From the NCBI GenBank assembly GCA_036941025.1, contig JAYMNP010000001.1:1-64000 (forward strand): a DNA stretch of 64,000 nucleotides. The letters are read 5' to 3'. Below the pieces are notes generated by a model that saw only the letters and a list, made by a program, of their open reading frames with translations, was not told the origin of the DNA and did no database searches. The translations under genes and the position numbers were made by a program. This document shows, piece by piece, positions 53,888-63,892 of the stretch. The number at the start of each line of letters is the position of its first letter. The first letter of the stretch is position 1. Origin of the DNA: Lachnospiraceae bacterium JLR.KK002. GTDB lineage: Bacteria > Bacillota > Clostridia > Lachnospirales > Lachnospiraceae.

Positions 53888-54742
53888 ATGAAAAAAATCT
53901 TACTAACCGGAGCCTCCGGTTTTCTTGGAAGCAGAATTGCCTCATTCTACGCACAAAAATATGAAATATATACACCAGCTCACGCGGAACTGGATATCAC
54001 AGACGAAGGAAGCGTCAGGCGCATGGCTGAAACTTACCGGCCGGATGTGGTGATTCACTGCGCCGCTGTCTCGGACGTGGGCCAGTGTGAAAAAGAGCCG
54101 GAACGTTCCTGGAAAATCAATGTGAACGGAAGTATAAACCTCGCAAAAGCAGCCGGGGACGTACAGGCAAAATGCATGATCTGCAGTTCGGACCAGGTGT
54201 ATTTCGGCAGCAGCTTTTCCGGAGCTCACCGGGAGGAGGAAGCACTCAGTCCCTGTAATTTGTACGGGCAGGAGAAGCTAAGGGCAGAACAGGAATGCCT
54301 CCGTGCAAATCCGGACTGCGTGCTACTGCGTCTGTCCTGGATGTACGATGTGAAAACGGGAAAAGAAGGGGAACACAGTGATTTTTTCCGGACACTGATT
54401 TCTCAGATTGCAGGTGAAGAAGCCATAAAATTGCCGGTATGGGACAGACGGGGCATTACGGATGTAAATGAAGTGGCAAAACATCTGGAAAAAGCATTTG
54501 AACTTCCGGGAGGTGTGTACAATTTTGGCTCGCCCAATGAGAAAAGTACTTATGAGACAGTGCGTGGGGTGTTTGAAAATCTGGGACTGAATACGGACAG
54601 GCTGCAGAAAAATGAAGAAGCCTTCCGCGGGAATCCCAGGAATCTTACCATGTGTCAGGAGAAAATAAACAGTCAGGGCATATTTTTTTCTGATACGGCA
54701 GATAGTCTGGCCAGGCAACTGGCCGGTCTGGACATAACCTGA
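53888..54742 (+). CDS. SDR-family NAD(P)-dependent sugar epimerase/reductase (RmlD-like)
   Basis: The 284-residue protein begins with the glycine-rich nucleotide site KILLTGASGFLGSRI, followed by DVVIHCAAVSDVGQCE and the catalytic-type YGQEKLRAEQE (YxxxK). These match dTDP-4-dehydrorhamnose reductase-like short-chain dehydrogenases. The start at 53888 follows AGGAGG. It lies 13 bp after hsdR, but their functional link is probably accidental. Confidence 0.82.
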   Translation: MKKILLTGASGFLGSRIASFYAQKYEIYTPAHAELDITDEGSVRRMAETYRPDVVIHCAAVSDVGQCEKEPERSWKINVNGSINLAKAAGDVQAKCMICSSDQVYFGSSFSGAHREEEALSPCNLYGQEKLRAEQECLRANPDCVLLRLSWMYDVKTGKEGEHSDFFRTLISQIAGEEAIKLPVWDRRGITDVNEVAKHLEKAFELPGGVYNFGSPNEKSTYETVRGVFENLGLNTDRLQKNEEAFRGNPRNLTMCQEKINSQGIFFSDTADSLARQLAGLDIT

Positions 54743-54893
54743 TATTGTCCGGAAATATCCCGGCATAAGCAGGTTTTGGTGATAAAACAGAAATTTTTGG
54801 TGAAAAAGCAGTGAATAATAGTAAAATAGCACTATATTTGCACAATGGTGAAAATTAGATAACGGTAAAATTAACAAATAATCTCCAATTCCA

Positions 54894-54921
54894 TTGACTT
54901 ATATTGGGAAAACTGTATAAT
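54894..54921 (+). promoter_or_regulatory. Promoter of the chemoreceptor gene
   Basis: TTGACT (54894-54899) and TATAAT (54916-54921) are 16 bp apart, about 40 bp before the start codon, with GGAAGGTGGG as ribosome-binding site. Confidence 0.8.
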
Positions 54922-54961
54922 AGAAGTATCAACAGGCAGTAAATGTGGAAGGTGGGATTAT

Positions 54962-56782
54962 ATGAATGAAAATATGGAAGTTAAGAAACCGAAGACGAAA
55001 GGCTTCAAAAGCCTGACCGTTATGCTGGTTTCCATTATCTGTATTATGGTGTCTGTTCCGACAATTGGTCTGGCATGTCTGGGTGTTTATTATCTGAGAC
55101 AGTCCATGGATGAGTCAGTGGATTTGTATGAGGAGTCCATGACAGACGGTTATTCCATGGAAATCAAATCTCAGGTACAGGGAGCCCTGGCACTGATTCA
55201 GCGTTATTATGACAGGTTTAAAAGCGGTGAAATGACGGAGGAAGAGGCGCAGCAGAGAGCGAAAGATGCAGTGCGTTCCATGCGTTACCGGGATGACGGC
55301 TCCGGTTATATCTGGATTGACGGAGAGGATTATGTGCTGGTTGAACATCCGATTCTGACAGACCAGGAAGGTACCAACCGGAAGGATTTAACAGATCAGA
55401 ACGGTGTGAAAGTGACGCAGAATGTGGTGTCAGCAGCAAAAGCCGGAGGCGGCTACAATGAATTTTATTTTACCAAGGCAGACGGTGTGACTGTTGCGCC
55501 CAAGATTGCCTATTCTGAGATGTTTGAGCCCTGGGGCTGGGCCGTTGCCACCGGAAATTATGTGGATGAAATGAATGCAAAGATTGACAGCCAGAAAGAT
55601 AATATCCAGAAAGAATTCTCCGGTATGCTTATGATTTACGGAGTTGCGGCTGTTGTTATGCTGATTATAGCGATAGTAATTTCCACAGTGGGTGGTATGC
55701 GGATAACAAAAGGTATTAAGATGGTGGAGGCTCATCTTCGCCAGGCAGCAGTGGGAGATCTTAGTTTTACCGTCAGCCCTGTATTACTGCAAAGGAATGA
55801 CGAGATTGGAGAAATGGCACGTTCCCTGGATAATGTGCGGGAATCTCTGGCAACTATGATTGGCAGTGTTCTCCATACAGGAGAATCTCTGAATCAGAGC
55901 AGTGAAAAGTTCAGTGAGAAGTTCGGTTATATTCTGACCAGTATCCGGGATACCAATCAGGCCATTGAAGACCTGGCACAGGGAGCTACCAGTCAGGCTA
56001 ATGAGACAGAGACCGTAAATGAGAAGATTGGGGAACTGGGAGATGTTATTGAAGTAGAAAAGAGCGGTGTACATAAGCTGGAAGAAGCAGTTTCTGCCAT
56101 GGCTACCCATTCAGCAGGAGCTTCTGAGAGTATTCGGGAACTGGATCAGATTACAAGACTGACCATTGAAACCATTGATGTGGTATCAGAACAGACCAAT
56201 AAGAATAATGACTCCGCCGCCAATATCAATAAAACCATTGAGATTATCAAAGGGCTGGCAGCCCAGACCAATCTGCTTTCCCTGAATGCCAGCATAGAGG
56301 CGGCCAGAGCCGGAGAAGCCGGCAGAGGATTTGCAGTTGTGGCAGAAGAAATCCGGAATCTTTCCGAGGAATCTTCCGGAAATGCCCAGGAGATTGAAGA
56401 AATAGTGAAAGAACTGGTGCATAATGTGGAAGTTTCCGTCAATAAAATGCAGGAAGTTACGAACAATGTGCAGAAGCAGCAGAAATGTCTGCAGGAAACC
56501 AGAGTTGCATTTCAGCATTTGAAAGAAGAAGTAGCCATGGTTGAAGAAGTGACAAAAGAAATCGGCGGACAGACAGAGATTCTGAATTCCCTGAAACAGA
56601 TTGTTACAGACTCTGCCAACAGTCTGGCAAGCGTGGTGGAGGAGAGTGCGGCGTCCACAGAAGAAACCAGCGCCAGCATGACTCTTCTGTCTCAGACCAT
56701 TGACGAGTGTACCGAAGATACCAGGGGACTGGTAGAACTGAGCCGCAGACAGAATGACCAGGCAAATAAATTTAAATTGTAA
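54962..56782 (+). CDS. Methyl-accepting chemotaxis protein with single Cache sensor
   Basis: The 606-residue protein has a first membrane helix near residues 20-42 and an extracytoplasmic Cache domain ([36 protein letters not shown]). A second helix lies near residue 225-245, followed by a HAMP linker. The signalling domain has the invariant hairpin [20 protein letters not shown]. It probably senses small carboxylates or similar ligands and signals to CheA. No other chemotaxis genes are nearby. Confidence 0.92.
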   Translation: MNENMEVKKPKTKGFKSLTVMLVSIICIMVSVPTIGLACLGVYYLRQSMDESVDLYEESMTDGYSMEIKSQVQGALALIQRYYDRFKSGEMTEEEAQQRAKDAVRSMRYRDDGSGYIWIDGEDYVLVEHPILTDQEGTNRKDLTDQNGVKVTQNVVSAAKAGGGYNEFYFTKADGVTVAPKIAYSEMFEPWGWAVATGNYVDEMNAKIDSQKDNIQKEFSGMLMIYGVAAVVMLIIAIVISTVGGMRITKGIKMVEAHLRQAAVGDLSFTVSPVLLQRNDEIGEMARSLDNVRESLATMIGSVLHTGESLNQSSEKFSEKFGYILTSIRDTNQAIEDLAQGATSQANETETVNEKIGELGDVIEVEKSGVHKLEEAVSAMATHSAGASESIRELDQITRLTIETIDVVSEQTNKNNDSAANINKTIEIIKGLAAQTNLLSLNASIEAARAGEAGRGFAVVAEEIRNLSEESSGNAQEIEEIVKELVHNVEVSVNKMQEVTNNVQKQQKCLQETRVAFQHLKEEVAMVEEVTKEIGGQTEILNSLKQIVTDSANSLASVVEESAASTEETSASMTLLSQTIDECTEDTRGLVELSRRQNDQANKFKL

Positions 56783-56849
56783 ATTTTTCTTGCAAAACAG
56801 AATAATCTGTGATAAGATAACCCATAACTAAAAAACATCAACTTAGTAA

Positions 56850-57141
56850 AGCGTTGAAGGAGACTCTTGTTTTCAGAAGCCGACAGGAATATGGCGTCAC
56901 CGACTGAGAGCGCCGTTTGGAAGAGGAGATAAAGGGAACGCTCCGGAGCAGACTGGTTAAGCAGCTTATGGGAAAAGATTCATGGCGGGCAGGCCAGTAC
57001 GTTGTGCGCGTTAAGCATAAGAGTGGAAAGCAGATGTTCCTGATGCTGTGCAGCGGGAAGCAGTCTTTCAATGCGGGTGGTACCGCGGATTTCCCTGGAA
57101 GAGATTCGCCCCGGAATACGAAAGTATTCCGGGGTTTTTTT
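56850..57141 (+). ncRNA. T-box riboswitch upstream of aspS-gatCAB
   Basis: The T-box motif GCGGGTGGTACCGCG (57073-57087) is followed by a strong terminator, CCCCGGAATAC (57109-57119) with GTATTCCGGGG (57124-57134), then seven Ts. Stem I has a closing helix AGCGTT (56850-56855) with AACGCT (56937-56942). A GAT triplet followed by A (56928-56930) sits on the 3' side where the specifier loop is expected, and GAC triplets also occur. Uncharged tRNA, most likely tRNA-Asp given the gene that follows, would stabilise the antiterminator and switch the operon on. The specifier assignment is uncertain. Confidence 0.9.
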
Positions 57142-57165
57142 ATCTTACAGGAAATACCGTGTCGC

Positions 57166-57221
57166 GCTAACGTGCGAAAGTATCTTCCTGTAAGATAAAG
57201 CCCTCCGGGCGGGATGCGCAG
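57166..57221 (+). repeat. 56-bp dispersed repeat, copy B
   Basis: It matches 21277-21332 at 50 of 56 positions. Here it overlaps a longer inverted repeat, TATCTTACAGGAA (57141-57153) with TTCCTGTAAGATA (57184-57196), directly behind the T-box terminator. The rest of the gap to the aspS start (57222-57330) is GC-rich and structured, with repeated CGCGC and GCGCAGCTC motifs and no gene. Confidence 0.7.
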
Positions 57222-57336
57222 CTCGCGGAAAGGAAATCTATTGCCAGGCAATCCGCTCGCGCGCGGCGAGCAGGGTGCGGTAAATCTTCCCTGCTGGATT
57301 GCGCAGCTCACGGATACGCAAAAAGGAGTGGGAATT

Positions 57337-59082
57337 ATGAGCAGTATTTACAGAGACATAACGTTAAACAAAGTGAGTGAAACAGATATCGGACGGACCA
57401 TCCGGGCAGCCGGATGGGTGGAAAACATCCGGGACCATGGCGGCGTTTCTTTTATTGATTTGAGGGACATGTACGCTGTGATGCAGGTGGTGATTCGGGA
57501 TGGGAAGCTGCTGGAGGGAATCCGCCGGGAACAGGCGGTATCCATTCAGGGTATTATCGAACAGCGGGATGAGGATACGTACAACCCGAAGATTCCCACG
57601 GGAACCATAGAGCTGGAAGCAAAGGAAATTCAGATTCTGGGAGACGTATATGCACCTCTGCCCTTTGAAGTGATGACCAGCAGAGAAGTGCGGGAAGACG
57701 TGCGTTTGAAATACCGCTATCTGGATTTGCGGAACCAGAAAGTAAAAGACAACATTATTTTCCGTTCCAGGGTCATTGCATATCTGAGGGAGAAAATGAC
57801 AGAACTGGGATTTCTGGAAATCCAGACCCCGATTCTCTGTGCTTCTTCCCCGGAAGGAGCCAGGGATTATATTGTTCCTTCCAGAAAATACAAGGGGAAA
57901 TTTTACGCGCTGCCTCAGGCGCCCCAGCAGTACAAACAGCTTCTGATGGTATCCGGTTTTGACAGGTATTTCCAGATAGCCCCCTGCTTCCGGGATGAGG
58001 ACGCCAGAGCAGACCGCTCGCCGGGAGAATTTTACCAGCTTGATTTTGAAATGAGCTTTGCCGACCAGGAAGATGTATTTCAGGTGGGAGAAGAAGTATT
58101 GTCCGCAGTTTTTGAAAAATTTGCACCGGAGGGAAGCACAGTTACAAAGGCTCCCTACCCTGTGTACAGCTATAAACAGGCTATGCTGGAGTTTGGCACC
58201 GACAAGCCGGATTTGCGGAATCCTCTGCGGATTATGGATCTGACAGAATTTTTTCAGAAATGTACCTTTCAGCCTTTCCTTGGAAAAACCGTGCGGGCCC
58301 TCCGGGTACATGCGGAAATGTCCAAAAGTTTTCATGGGAAACTGCTGAAATTTGCCACCGGAATCGGCATGGGCGGACTGGGTTATCTGGAAGTGATGGA
58401 AGACGGCAGCTTTAAGGGGCCCATTGACAAGTTTATACCGGAAGAATTAAAAGAGGAGTTCCGCAGCCTTGCCGGCCCTGAGACAGGAGACACCATATTT
58501 TTTATGGCGGACAGGGAAGAACGGGCGGCTTACTTTGCAGGTATGATTCGTACGGAACTGGGAGATAAGCTGGGCTTACTGGAAAAAAATGCGTTCCGGT
58601 TCTGTTATGTCAATGATTTTCCCATGTTTGAGCAGGATCCTCAGACGAAAGAACTGACCTTCACCCACAATCCCTTCTCCATGCCCCAGGGCGGGCTGGA
58701 AGCGCTGGAAACCATGGATCCCCTGGACATTCTGGCATATCAGTACGACATTGTGTGCAACGGAGTGGAGCTGTCTTCCGGCGCGGTCCGCAACCACGAT
58801 TTACAGGTTATGGTGAAAGCCTTTGCAATTGCAGGATATGATGAGGAAACGCTGAAAAGCAAATTCGGCGCCCTCTACCACGCGTTTCAGTTCGGAGCGC
58901 CGCCCCACGCAGGCATGGCGCCGGGGATTGACCGTATGCTGATGTTGCTGCGGGGAGAAGAAAACATCCGCGAAGTGATTGCGTACCCCATGAACGGAAA
59001 TGCCCAGGATCTTATGTGCGGCGCGCCGAATCAGGTGACAGAGCAGCAGCTTCGGGAAGTGCATATCAAAGTCAGGGATTAG
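57337..59082 (+). CDS. aspS: Aspartyl-tRNA synthetase
   Basis: The 581-residue class II enzyme has an anticodon-binding OB fold at the N-terminus ([20 protein letters not shown]), motif 2 ([19 protein letters not shown]) and motif 3 ([18 protein letters not shown]), plus the bacterial GAD insertion. It charges tRNA-Asp. With GatCAB in the same operon it may be non-discriminating and also make Asp-tRNA-Asn for amidation. AAAGGAG precedes the start; the T-box leader controls it. Confidence 0.95.
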   Translation: MSSIYRDITLNKVSETDIGRTIRAAGWVENIRDHGGVSFIDLRDMYAVMQVVIRDGKLLEGIRREQAVSIQGIIEQRDEDTYNPKIPTGTIELEAKEIQILGDVYAPLPFEVMTSREVREDVRLKYRYLDLRNQKVKDNIIFRSRVIAYLREKMTELGFLEIQTPILCASSPEGARDYIVPSRKYKGKFYALPQAPQQYKQLLMVSGFDRYFQIAPCFRDEDARADRSPGEFYQLDFEMSFADQEDVFQVGEEVLSAVFEKFAPEGSTVTKAPYPVYSYKQAMLEFGTDKPDLRNPLRIMDLTEFFQKCTFQPFLGKTVRALRVHAEMSKSFHGKLLKFATGIGMGGLGYLEVMEDGSFKGPIDKFIPEELKEEFRSLAGPETGDTIFFMADREERAAYFAGMIRTELGDKLGLLEKNAFRFCYVNDFPMFEQDPQTKELTFTHNPFSMPQGGLEALETMDPLDILAYQYDIVCNGVELSSGAVRNHDLQVMVKAFAIAGYDEETLKSKFGALYHAFQFGAPPHAGMAPGIDRMLMLLRGEENIREVIAYPMNGNAQDLMCGAPNQVTEQQLREVHIKVRD

Positions 59083-59104
59083 GAGAGAGGAAGGATTGGA
59101 AACA

Positions 59105-59413
59105 ATGGAAAAGAAACAGGGCAGAAATGTGATTTCAGATGAAACCATGGAATATGTGGGAATTCTGGCCAAACTGGAGCTTTCCCAGGAGGAGCGGGAA
59201 CGGGCCAGAAAGGATATGGAGGAAATGCTGGATTATATTGACAAACTGAACGAACTGGATACTTCCGGCGTGGAGCCCATGTCCCATGTATTTCCTGTAG
59301 ATAATGTGTTTCGGGAAGATGTGGTGACAAACGGGGATGACCGTGAAAATATGCTGAAAAATGCGCCGGAAGTCCGGGAGGGAAGTTATCAGGTACCGAA
59401 AACAGTGGAATGA
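59105..59413 (+). CDS. gatC: GatC, glutamyl/aspartyl-tRNA amidotransferase subunit C
   Basis: The 102-residue protein shows [15 protein letters not shown], then a [17 protein letters not shown] helix and [19 protein letters not shown], the GatC hallmarks. GatC bridges GatA and GatB. The start at 59105 has AAGGA 9 nt upstream. It lies 22 bp after aspS in the same operon. Confidence 0.93.
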   Translation: MEKKQGRNVISDETMEYVGILAKLELSQEERERARKDMEEMLDYIDKLNELDTSGVEPMSHVFPVDNVFREDVVTNGDDRENMLKNAPEVREGSYQVPKTVE

Positions 59414-59427
59414 GAGAGGGAATGTCC

Positions 59428-60873
59428 ATGTCAGTGAAAGAAATCAGACAATTTACCGCGCTGCAGCTTGCGGAAAAGATAAAGCATAAGGAAATCAGCG
59501 TGACAGAAGCAGTACAGGCGACGCTGGAGCAAATCCATCAGGCGGAGCCGGAGATACACAGTTATGTGACGCTGGACGAAGAAGGCGCCCTGAAACAGGC
59601 AGCCGAAATACAGGAAAAAATTAGCAGAGGAGAACTGGAAGGGCCGCTGGCCGGGGTTCCCGCGGCAATCAAGGATAATCTGTGCATCGAAGGGCTGCGG
59701 ACCACATGCAGTTCCAGAATCCTGGAAAATTTTGTGCCCACATACACAGCGGAAGCAGTGCTGAATCTGCAGAAAGCGGGTGCGGTGATTCTGGGCAAAA
59801 CCAATATGGATGAATTTGCCATGGGGAGCACCACGGAAACCTCAGCCTTTGGGATTACCCGGAACCCCTGGAATCCGAAGCATGTGCCGGGCGGTTCCTC
59901 CGGAGGAAGTTGTGCGGCGGTGGCGGCTCAGGAATGTTTTTATGCACTGGGCTCCGATACAGGCGGCTCCATTCGACAGCCAGCCGCATTCTGCGGCGTG
60001 ACAGGGCTAAAGCCCACCTACGGAACGGTTTCCCGGTACGGGCTGATTGCTTACGGCTCCTCTCTGGACCAGATTGGGCCGGTGGCAAAGGATGTGGCGG
60101 ACTGCGCGGCCGTTCTGGAAGTGATTACTTCTTATGACAGGAAAGATTCCACTTCCCTGAACCGGAAGGATACGGATTTTATTTCCGCACTGAAAAAAGA
60201 TGTAAAAGGTATGAAAATCGGAATTCCGAAAGATTATCTGGGGGAAGGGCTGAATGGGGAAGTGCGGGAATCTGTTCTTGCGGCGGCAAAAGTGCTGGAA
60301 GCGCAGGGCGCCCTGGTGGAAGAATTTGATTTAAGCCTGGTGGAGTACGCAATTCCGGCTTATTATGTCATTGCATGTGCTGAAGCCAGCTCCAACCTGG
60401 CACGGTTTGACGGAGTGAAATACGGATACCGCAGCCAGGAATACGAAGGGCTTCATCAGATGTACAAAAAATCCCGCTCCGAAGGGTTCGGCCCGGAGGT
60501 GAAACGAAGGATTATGCTGGGCTCCTTTGTGCTGAGTTCCGGTTATTATGACGCTTATTACCTGAAAGCTCTGCGCACCAAAGCACTGATCAAACAGGCT
60601 TTTGACCAGGCTTTTGAAACATACGACGTGATTCTTGGCCCGGCGGCGCCCACCACTGCACCGGAAATCGGAAAGAGCCTGGAGGACCCCTTAAAGATGT
60701 ATCTGGGAGATATTTATACAGTCTCTGTAAATCTGGCAGGACTGCCGGCCATGACCCTGCCCTGCGGGATGGATAGAAAAGGACTTCCCATCGGACTGCA
60801 GTTAATCGGCGGATGTTTCCAGGAAAAAAAGATTCTGCAGGCAGCTTATGCATTTGAGCAGAACAGGAGGTGA
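59428..60873 (+). CDS. gatA: GatA, amidotransferase glutaminase subunit
   Basis: The 481-residue amidase has the catalytic lysine motif PAAIKDNLCIEG, the amidase signature PGGSSGGSCAAVAA and the nucleophile segment SDTGGSIRQPAAF. Together these give the Ser-cisSer-Lys triad. It releases ammonia from glutamine for GatB. I prefer the start at 59428 (MSVKEIRQF), about 8 nt after GAGAGGGA; 59410 and 59422 are alternatives. Its stop is 4 bp before gatB. Confidence 0.95.
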   Translation: MSVKEIRQFTALQLAEKIKHKEISVTEAVQATLEQIHQAEPEIHSYVTLDEEGALKQAAEIQEKISRGELEGPLAGVPAAIKDNLCIEGLRTTCSSRILENFVPTYTAEAVLNLQKAGAVILGKTNMDEFAMGSTTETSAFGITRNPWNPKHVPGGSSGGSCAAVAAQECFYALGSDTGGSIRQPAAFCGVTGLKPTYGTVSRYGLIAYGSSLDQIGPVAKDVADCAAVLEVITSYDRKDSTSLNRKDTDFISALKKDVKGMKIGIPKDYLGEGLNGEVRESVLAAAKVLEAQGALVEEFDLSLVEYAIPAYYVIACAEASSNLARFDGVKYGYRSQEYEGLHQMYKKSRSEGFGPEVKRRIMLGSFVLSSGYYDAYYLKALRTKALIKQAFDQAFETYDVILGPAAPTTAPEIGKSLEDPLKMYLGDIYTVSVNLAGLPAMTLPCGMDRKGLPIGLQLIGGCFQEKKILQAAYAFEQNRR

Positions 60874-60877
60874 GGAC

Positions 60878-62308
60878 ATGAGCAAAGAATATGAAACGGT
60901 CATCGGACTGGAAGTCCATGTGGAGCTTGCCACCAAAACAAAGATTTTCTGCGGCTGTTCCACAGCATTTGGAGGAGCGCCCAATACCCATACCTGTCCG
61001 GTATGCACCGGAATGCCGGGGTCCCTTCCGGTTCTGAATAAGAAAGTAGTGGAATACGCCATGGCAGTGGGCCTTGCCGCCGGCTGTACCATAACCAGGA
61101 ACTGTAAATTTGACCGGAAAAATTATTTTTACCCGGATAATCCCCAGAACTACCAGATTTCCCAGCTCTATCTGCCCATCTGCCGGGATGGAGGAATTGA
61201 GATTGAAACCTCTGCCGGAACGAAAACCATCGGAATCCATGAAATCCATATGGAGGAGGACGCGGGGAAATTAATTCATGACGAGTGGGGTGACTGTTCT
61301 CTGGTGGACTACAACCGTTCCGGTGTGCCATTAATAGAAATTGTTTCCGAGCCGGATATGGGTTCGGCAGAAGAAGTCATTGCTTATCTGGAAAAGCTGC
61401 GGATGATGATTCAGTATCTGGGGGCCTCCGACTGCAAACTGAACGAGGGCTCCATGCGGGCGGATGTGAACCTGTCGGTACGGGAAGCAGGCTCAGAGGA
61501 GCTGGGCACCCGGACGGAAATGAAGAATCTGAACTCTTTTAAAGCTATTGCCAGAGCCATTGAACACGAGAAAACCCGGCAGATTGATTTGCTGGAAGAG
61601 GGAAAACAGGTAATCCAGGAAACCAGAAGATGGGATGATGGAAAAGAGTATTCCTACCCCATGCGCAGCAAGGAAGACGCTCAGGATTACCGGTATTTTC
61701 CGGAGCCGGATCTGGCTCCCCTTTCCATCAGTGAGGAATGGATTGCAGAGATTAAGGCAGGGCAGCCGGAACTGCGCCCGGAGAAAATGGCAAGGTACCG
61801 GCAGGAGTACGGACTGCCTGATTACGATACGGAGATTATCACCTCGTCCAAACATCTGGCTGACTTGTTTGAAGCCACCGCAGAGCTGTGCCGGAAACCG
61901 AAAAAAGTAAGCAACTGGCTGATGGGAGAGACCATGCGCCTCTTAAAGGAACGGGAAATGGAGCCGGAGGAAATCCGTTTTTCACCGGAACATCTGGCAA
62001 AACTGATTGCCCTGACAGAAGAAGGCAGCATTAACAGCACAGTGGCGAAAGAAGTATTTGAGAAAATATTTGACGAGGACATCGACCCGGATGCTTATGT
62101 CAGAGACCATGGACTGAAAACCGTCAACGACGAAGGGGAACTTCGCGCTGTCGTGGAACAGGTGATAAAGGATAACCCAAAATCCGTGGAAGATTACCGG
62201 AACGGAAAGGAAAAAGCCATTGGATTTCTGGTGGGCCAGACCATGAAGGCCATGAAGGGAAAGGCAAATCCCGGCATGGTAAATCAGATTTTGAAAGAAT
62301 TGTTGTAA
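60878..62308 (+). CDS. gatB: GatB, amidotransferase kinase subunit
   Basis: The 476-residue protein begins YETVIGLEVHVELATKTKIF and has the zinc-site motif CPVCTGMPG, the YFYPDNPQNYQISQ block and a YqeY-like tail. It phosphorylates the misacylated Glu- or Asp-tRNA and transfers ammonia to it. AGGAGGTGAGG precedes the start. It is the last gene of the T-box-controlled operon. Confidence 0.95.
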   Translation: MSKEYETVIGLEVHVELATKTKIFCGCSTAFGGAPNTHTCPVCTGMPGSLPVLNKKVVEYAMAVGLAAGCTITRNCKFDRKNYFYPDNPQNYQISQLYLPICRDGGIEIETSAGTKTIGIHEIHMEEDAGKLIHDEWGDCSLVDYNRSGVPLIEIVSEPDMGSAEEVIAYLEKLRMMIQYLGASDCKLNEGSMRADVNLSVREAGSEELGTRTEMKNLNSFKAIARAIEHEKTRQIDLLEEGKQVIQETRRWDDGKEYSYPMRSKEDAQDYRYFPEPDLAPLSISEEWIAEIKAGQPELRPEKMARYRQEYGLPDYDTEIITSSKHLADLFEATAELCRKPKKVSNWLMGETMRLLKEREMEPEEIRFSPEHLAKLIALTEEGSINSTVAKEVFEKIFDEDIDPDAYVRDHGLKTVNDEGELRAVVEQVIKDNPKSVEDYRNGKEKAIGFLVGQTMKAMKGKANPGMVNQILKELL

Positions 62309-62331
62309 CTGTCTCCCTCCTGGGATATAAT

Positions 62332-62967
62332 ATGGAAAAGCAATACCGGAGACCCGGAAAAAACCGGAAGAACCGGGAGCTGTTTTCCGGCCTTGCCATT
62401 GAAAAAGCCGGGGAAACATATACCGGGGAAATGTGCCGGTATCCGGTGATTCTGGTAACGTTGAAATCGGCAAAACAGAGGACTTACAAAAATGCTATGG
62501 CATGTCCTGGGGATTCCCTGGCAGGAGAATTTGCCCGGCATGAAAATCAGGTAAAAGGCAAACTGAATCCGGCGGACTGGGAAAAATTCATGGATATCCG
62601 GGAACGACGGGGAAGGGAGGAAGATTATCTGACAGGCCTGGCGACGGACACTGACATGAAAGCCCCGTTATGTGTGCAGACACTGGAAAATGCAGCGAGG
62701 GCATATCCAGGCATCCGCGGGGCGTTCATCCACAGTGACAGGGGAAGCCGGTATACCAGCCGGCTTTACCGGGATGCAGTCTGTCAATATGGCATCCGGA
62801 GATATTTCATCAGCTATTGGAATAACCGGAGGATCTGCTCCTCTGATGGAGGCCTTCCTCCCATGATAAAACGACAGCGATACTATGATTCCCTGAAAGA
62901 AGCAGCACAGGATGCAAAATCCCTGAGGAAAATGTGTCAACTAATCTTGACAAAATCACTTTTCTAA
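62332..62967 (+). pseudogene. Chimeric remnant: AAA-ATPase-like start joined to IS3-family transposase pieces
   Basis: The first 60 residues (LFSGLAIEKAGETYTGEMC, VILVTLKSAKQRTYKNAM) match the AAA-ATPase-like/PD-(D/E)XK family common in Clostridia. After a join the frame reads AFIHSDRGSRYTSRLYRDAV, the DDE core of an IS3-type transposase. After another missing block it reads FISYWNNRRICSSDGGLPP, that family's C-terminus. Two gene relics are thus fused in one open frame of 211 codons. It cannot make either enzyme. Confidence 0.7.
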
Positions 62968-63045
62968 TTCTGTCACGAGTTTTGTTCCCACAAACAGGAC
63001 AGCGTATCCATTCAGATTTTTCCATTTTCTTCTTCTTTGGATTTT

Positions 63046-63273
63046 TTATATTTTTCCGGATTCTTTTTGGCTGGAATATGTCGTAGCAAACGCAACACCA
63101 ATGCCTGACATTACCCATCTTATAGCAGCCTCGCAGAAGTCATTAAACGCACCGCCCACCAAAGTACTAATCGAATATATTATCGAAACAGCAAAAAGCA
63201 GGATCGCTGTTCTTAATATTAATCTCTTATTACCTTCCGCAACCTTTACATCTTTCTCAATCTTTTCTTTCAT
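63046..63273 (-). CDS. Small two-helix membrane protein
   Basis: On the minus strand the ATG at 63273 has AAAGGAG 8 nt upstream and opens a 75-residue frame. It has a charged start (MKEKIEKDVKVAEGNKR) and two hydrophobic segments (LILRTAILLFAVSIIYSIS and VMSGIGVAFATTY). It could be a holin-like or unrelated small membrane protein. No family is recognised. Confidence 0.55.
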   Translation of the reverse strand: MKEKIEKDVKVAEGNKRLILRTAILLFAVSIIYSISTLVGGAFNDFCEAAIRWVMSGIGVAFATTYSSQKESGKI

Positions 63274-63308
63274 TTTTGTGTCTCCTTTCAATAGTTCATC
63301 TAAATATA

Positions 63309-63589
63309 GGCATTTGCGAAACTCTATAATTGTACTGATTTCATGTACGATTCAGAAAACCTGAATACAAATATTTTCTCATGCAAAAGGTAAGAAATGC
63401 ATTTCAGCACCGTGGAAACGAGACTTAAAAGAGCATGGAAGCCTTTGCTGACATGGTCTTTTGTATTCAAAGGCTCGTTGGAATGTCTGGTGCGTCCGAC
63501 ATGTCGGCCTTTTGTATGATGAAAATATTTAAGAAGAAATGCAGTAATTGTACATGAAATTTTGATAATTTTACAGTTTCGCAATTACC
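63309..63589. mobile_element. MITE-like element, 281 bp, with long imperfect inverted ends
   Basis: The left end (from GGCATTTGCGAAACT) and the right end (reverse complement GGTAATTGCGAAACTG) match along about 45 bp, including TTTCATGTAC near 63340 with GTACATGAAA near 63550. Inner arms also pair (AATATTTTCTCATG with CATGAAAATATT-like). No coding capacity is present. The structure is that of a non-autonomous transposable element; I could not identify a target-site duplication. Confidence 0.7.
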
Positions 63590-63619
63590 GGAAATAATTT
63601 CCTTTTGAATAGAAAAAAA

Positions 63620-63711
63620 CCACACAACTACGAATGTAATTGTGTGGCGAAAAAGGCGGTTCCTTAAAAATCCACGCTCCTGATGTTCCCGTAAGGGACA
63701 GCAGGAGTTTT
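63620..63711 (+). terminator. Two hairpins, the second a likely terminator
   Basis: CCACACAA (63620-63627) pairs with TTGTGTGG (63640-63647). Then CTCCTG and TTCCC pair with GGGA and CAGGAG between 63677 and 63707 and are followed by TTTTAT. They lie between the MITE-like element and the TetR gene. The stretch 63712-63870 has nothing else evident. Confidence 0.6.
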
Positions 63712-63892
63712 ATGGTGTCAGTATGGCATATTTTTGAAAAAATGTCAAGAAGGCGCAGGAGGCCAGGATACAGGAAATTTTGTGAGAAAATATTTTATGA
63801 CAGGCAGAAATTTCATTGAGTAAATCACTCTGTAAATTTTTCGCTGACTATGCTAATGTTAAGCTGTGTTTATTTACCGGAGGAGATGTTAT

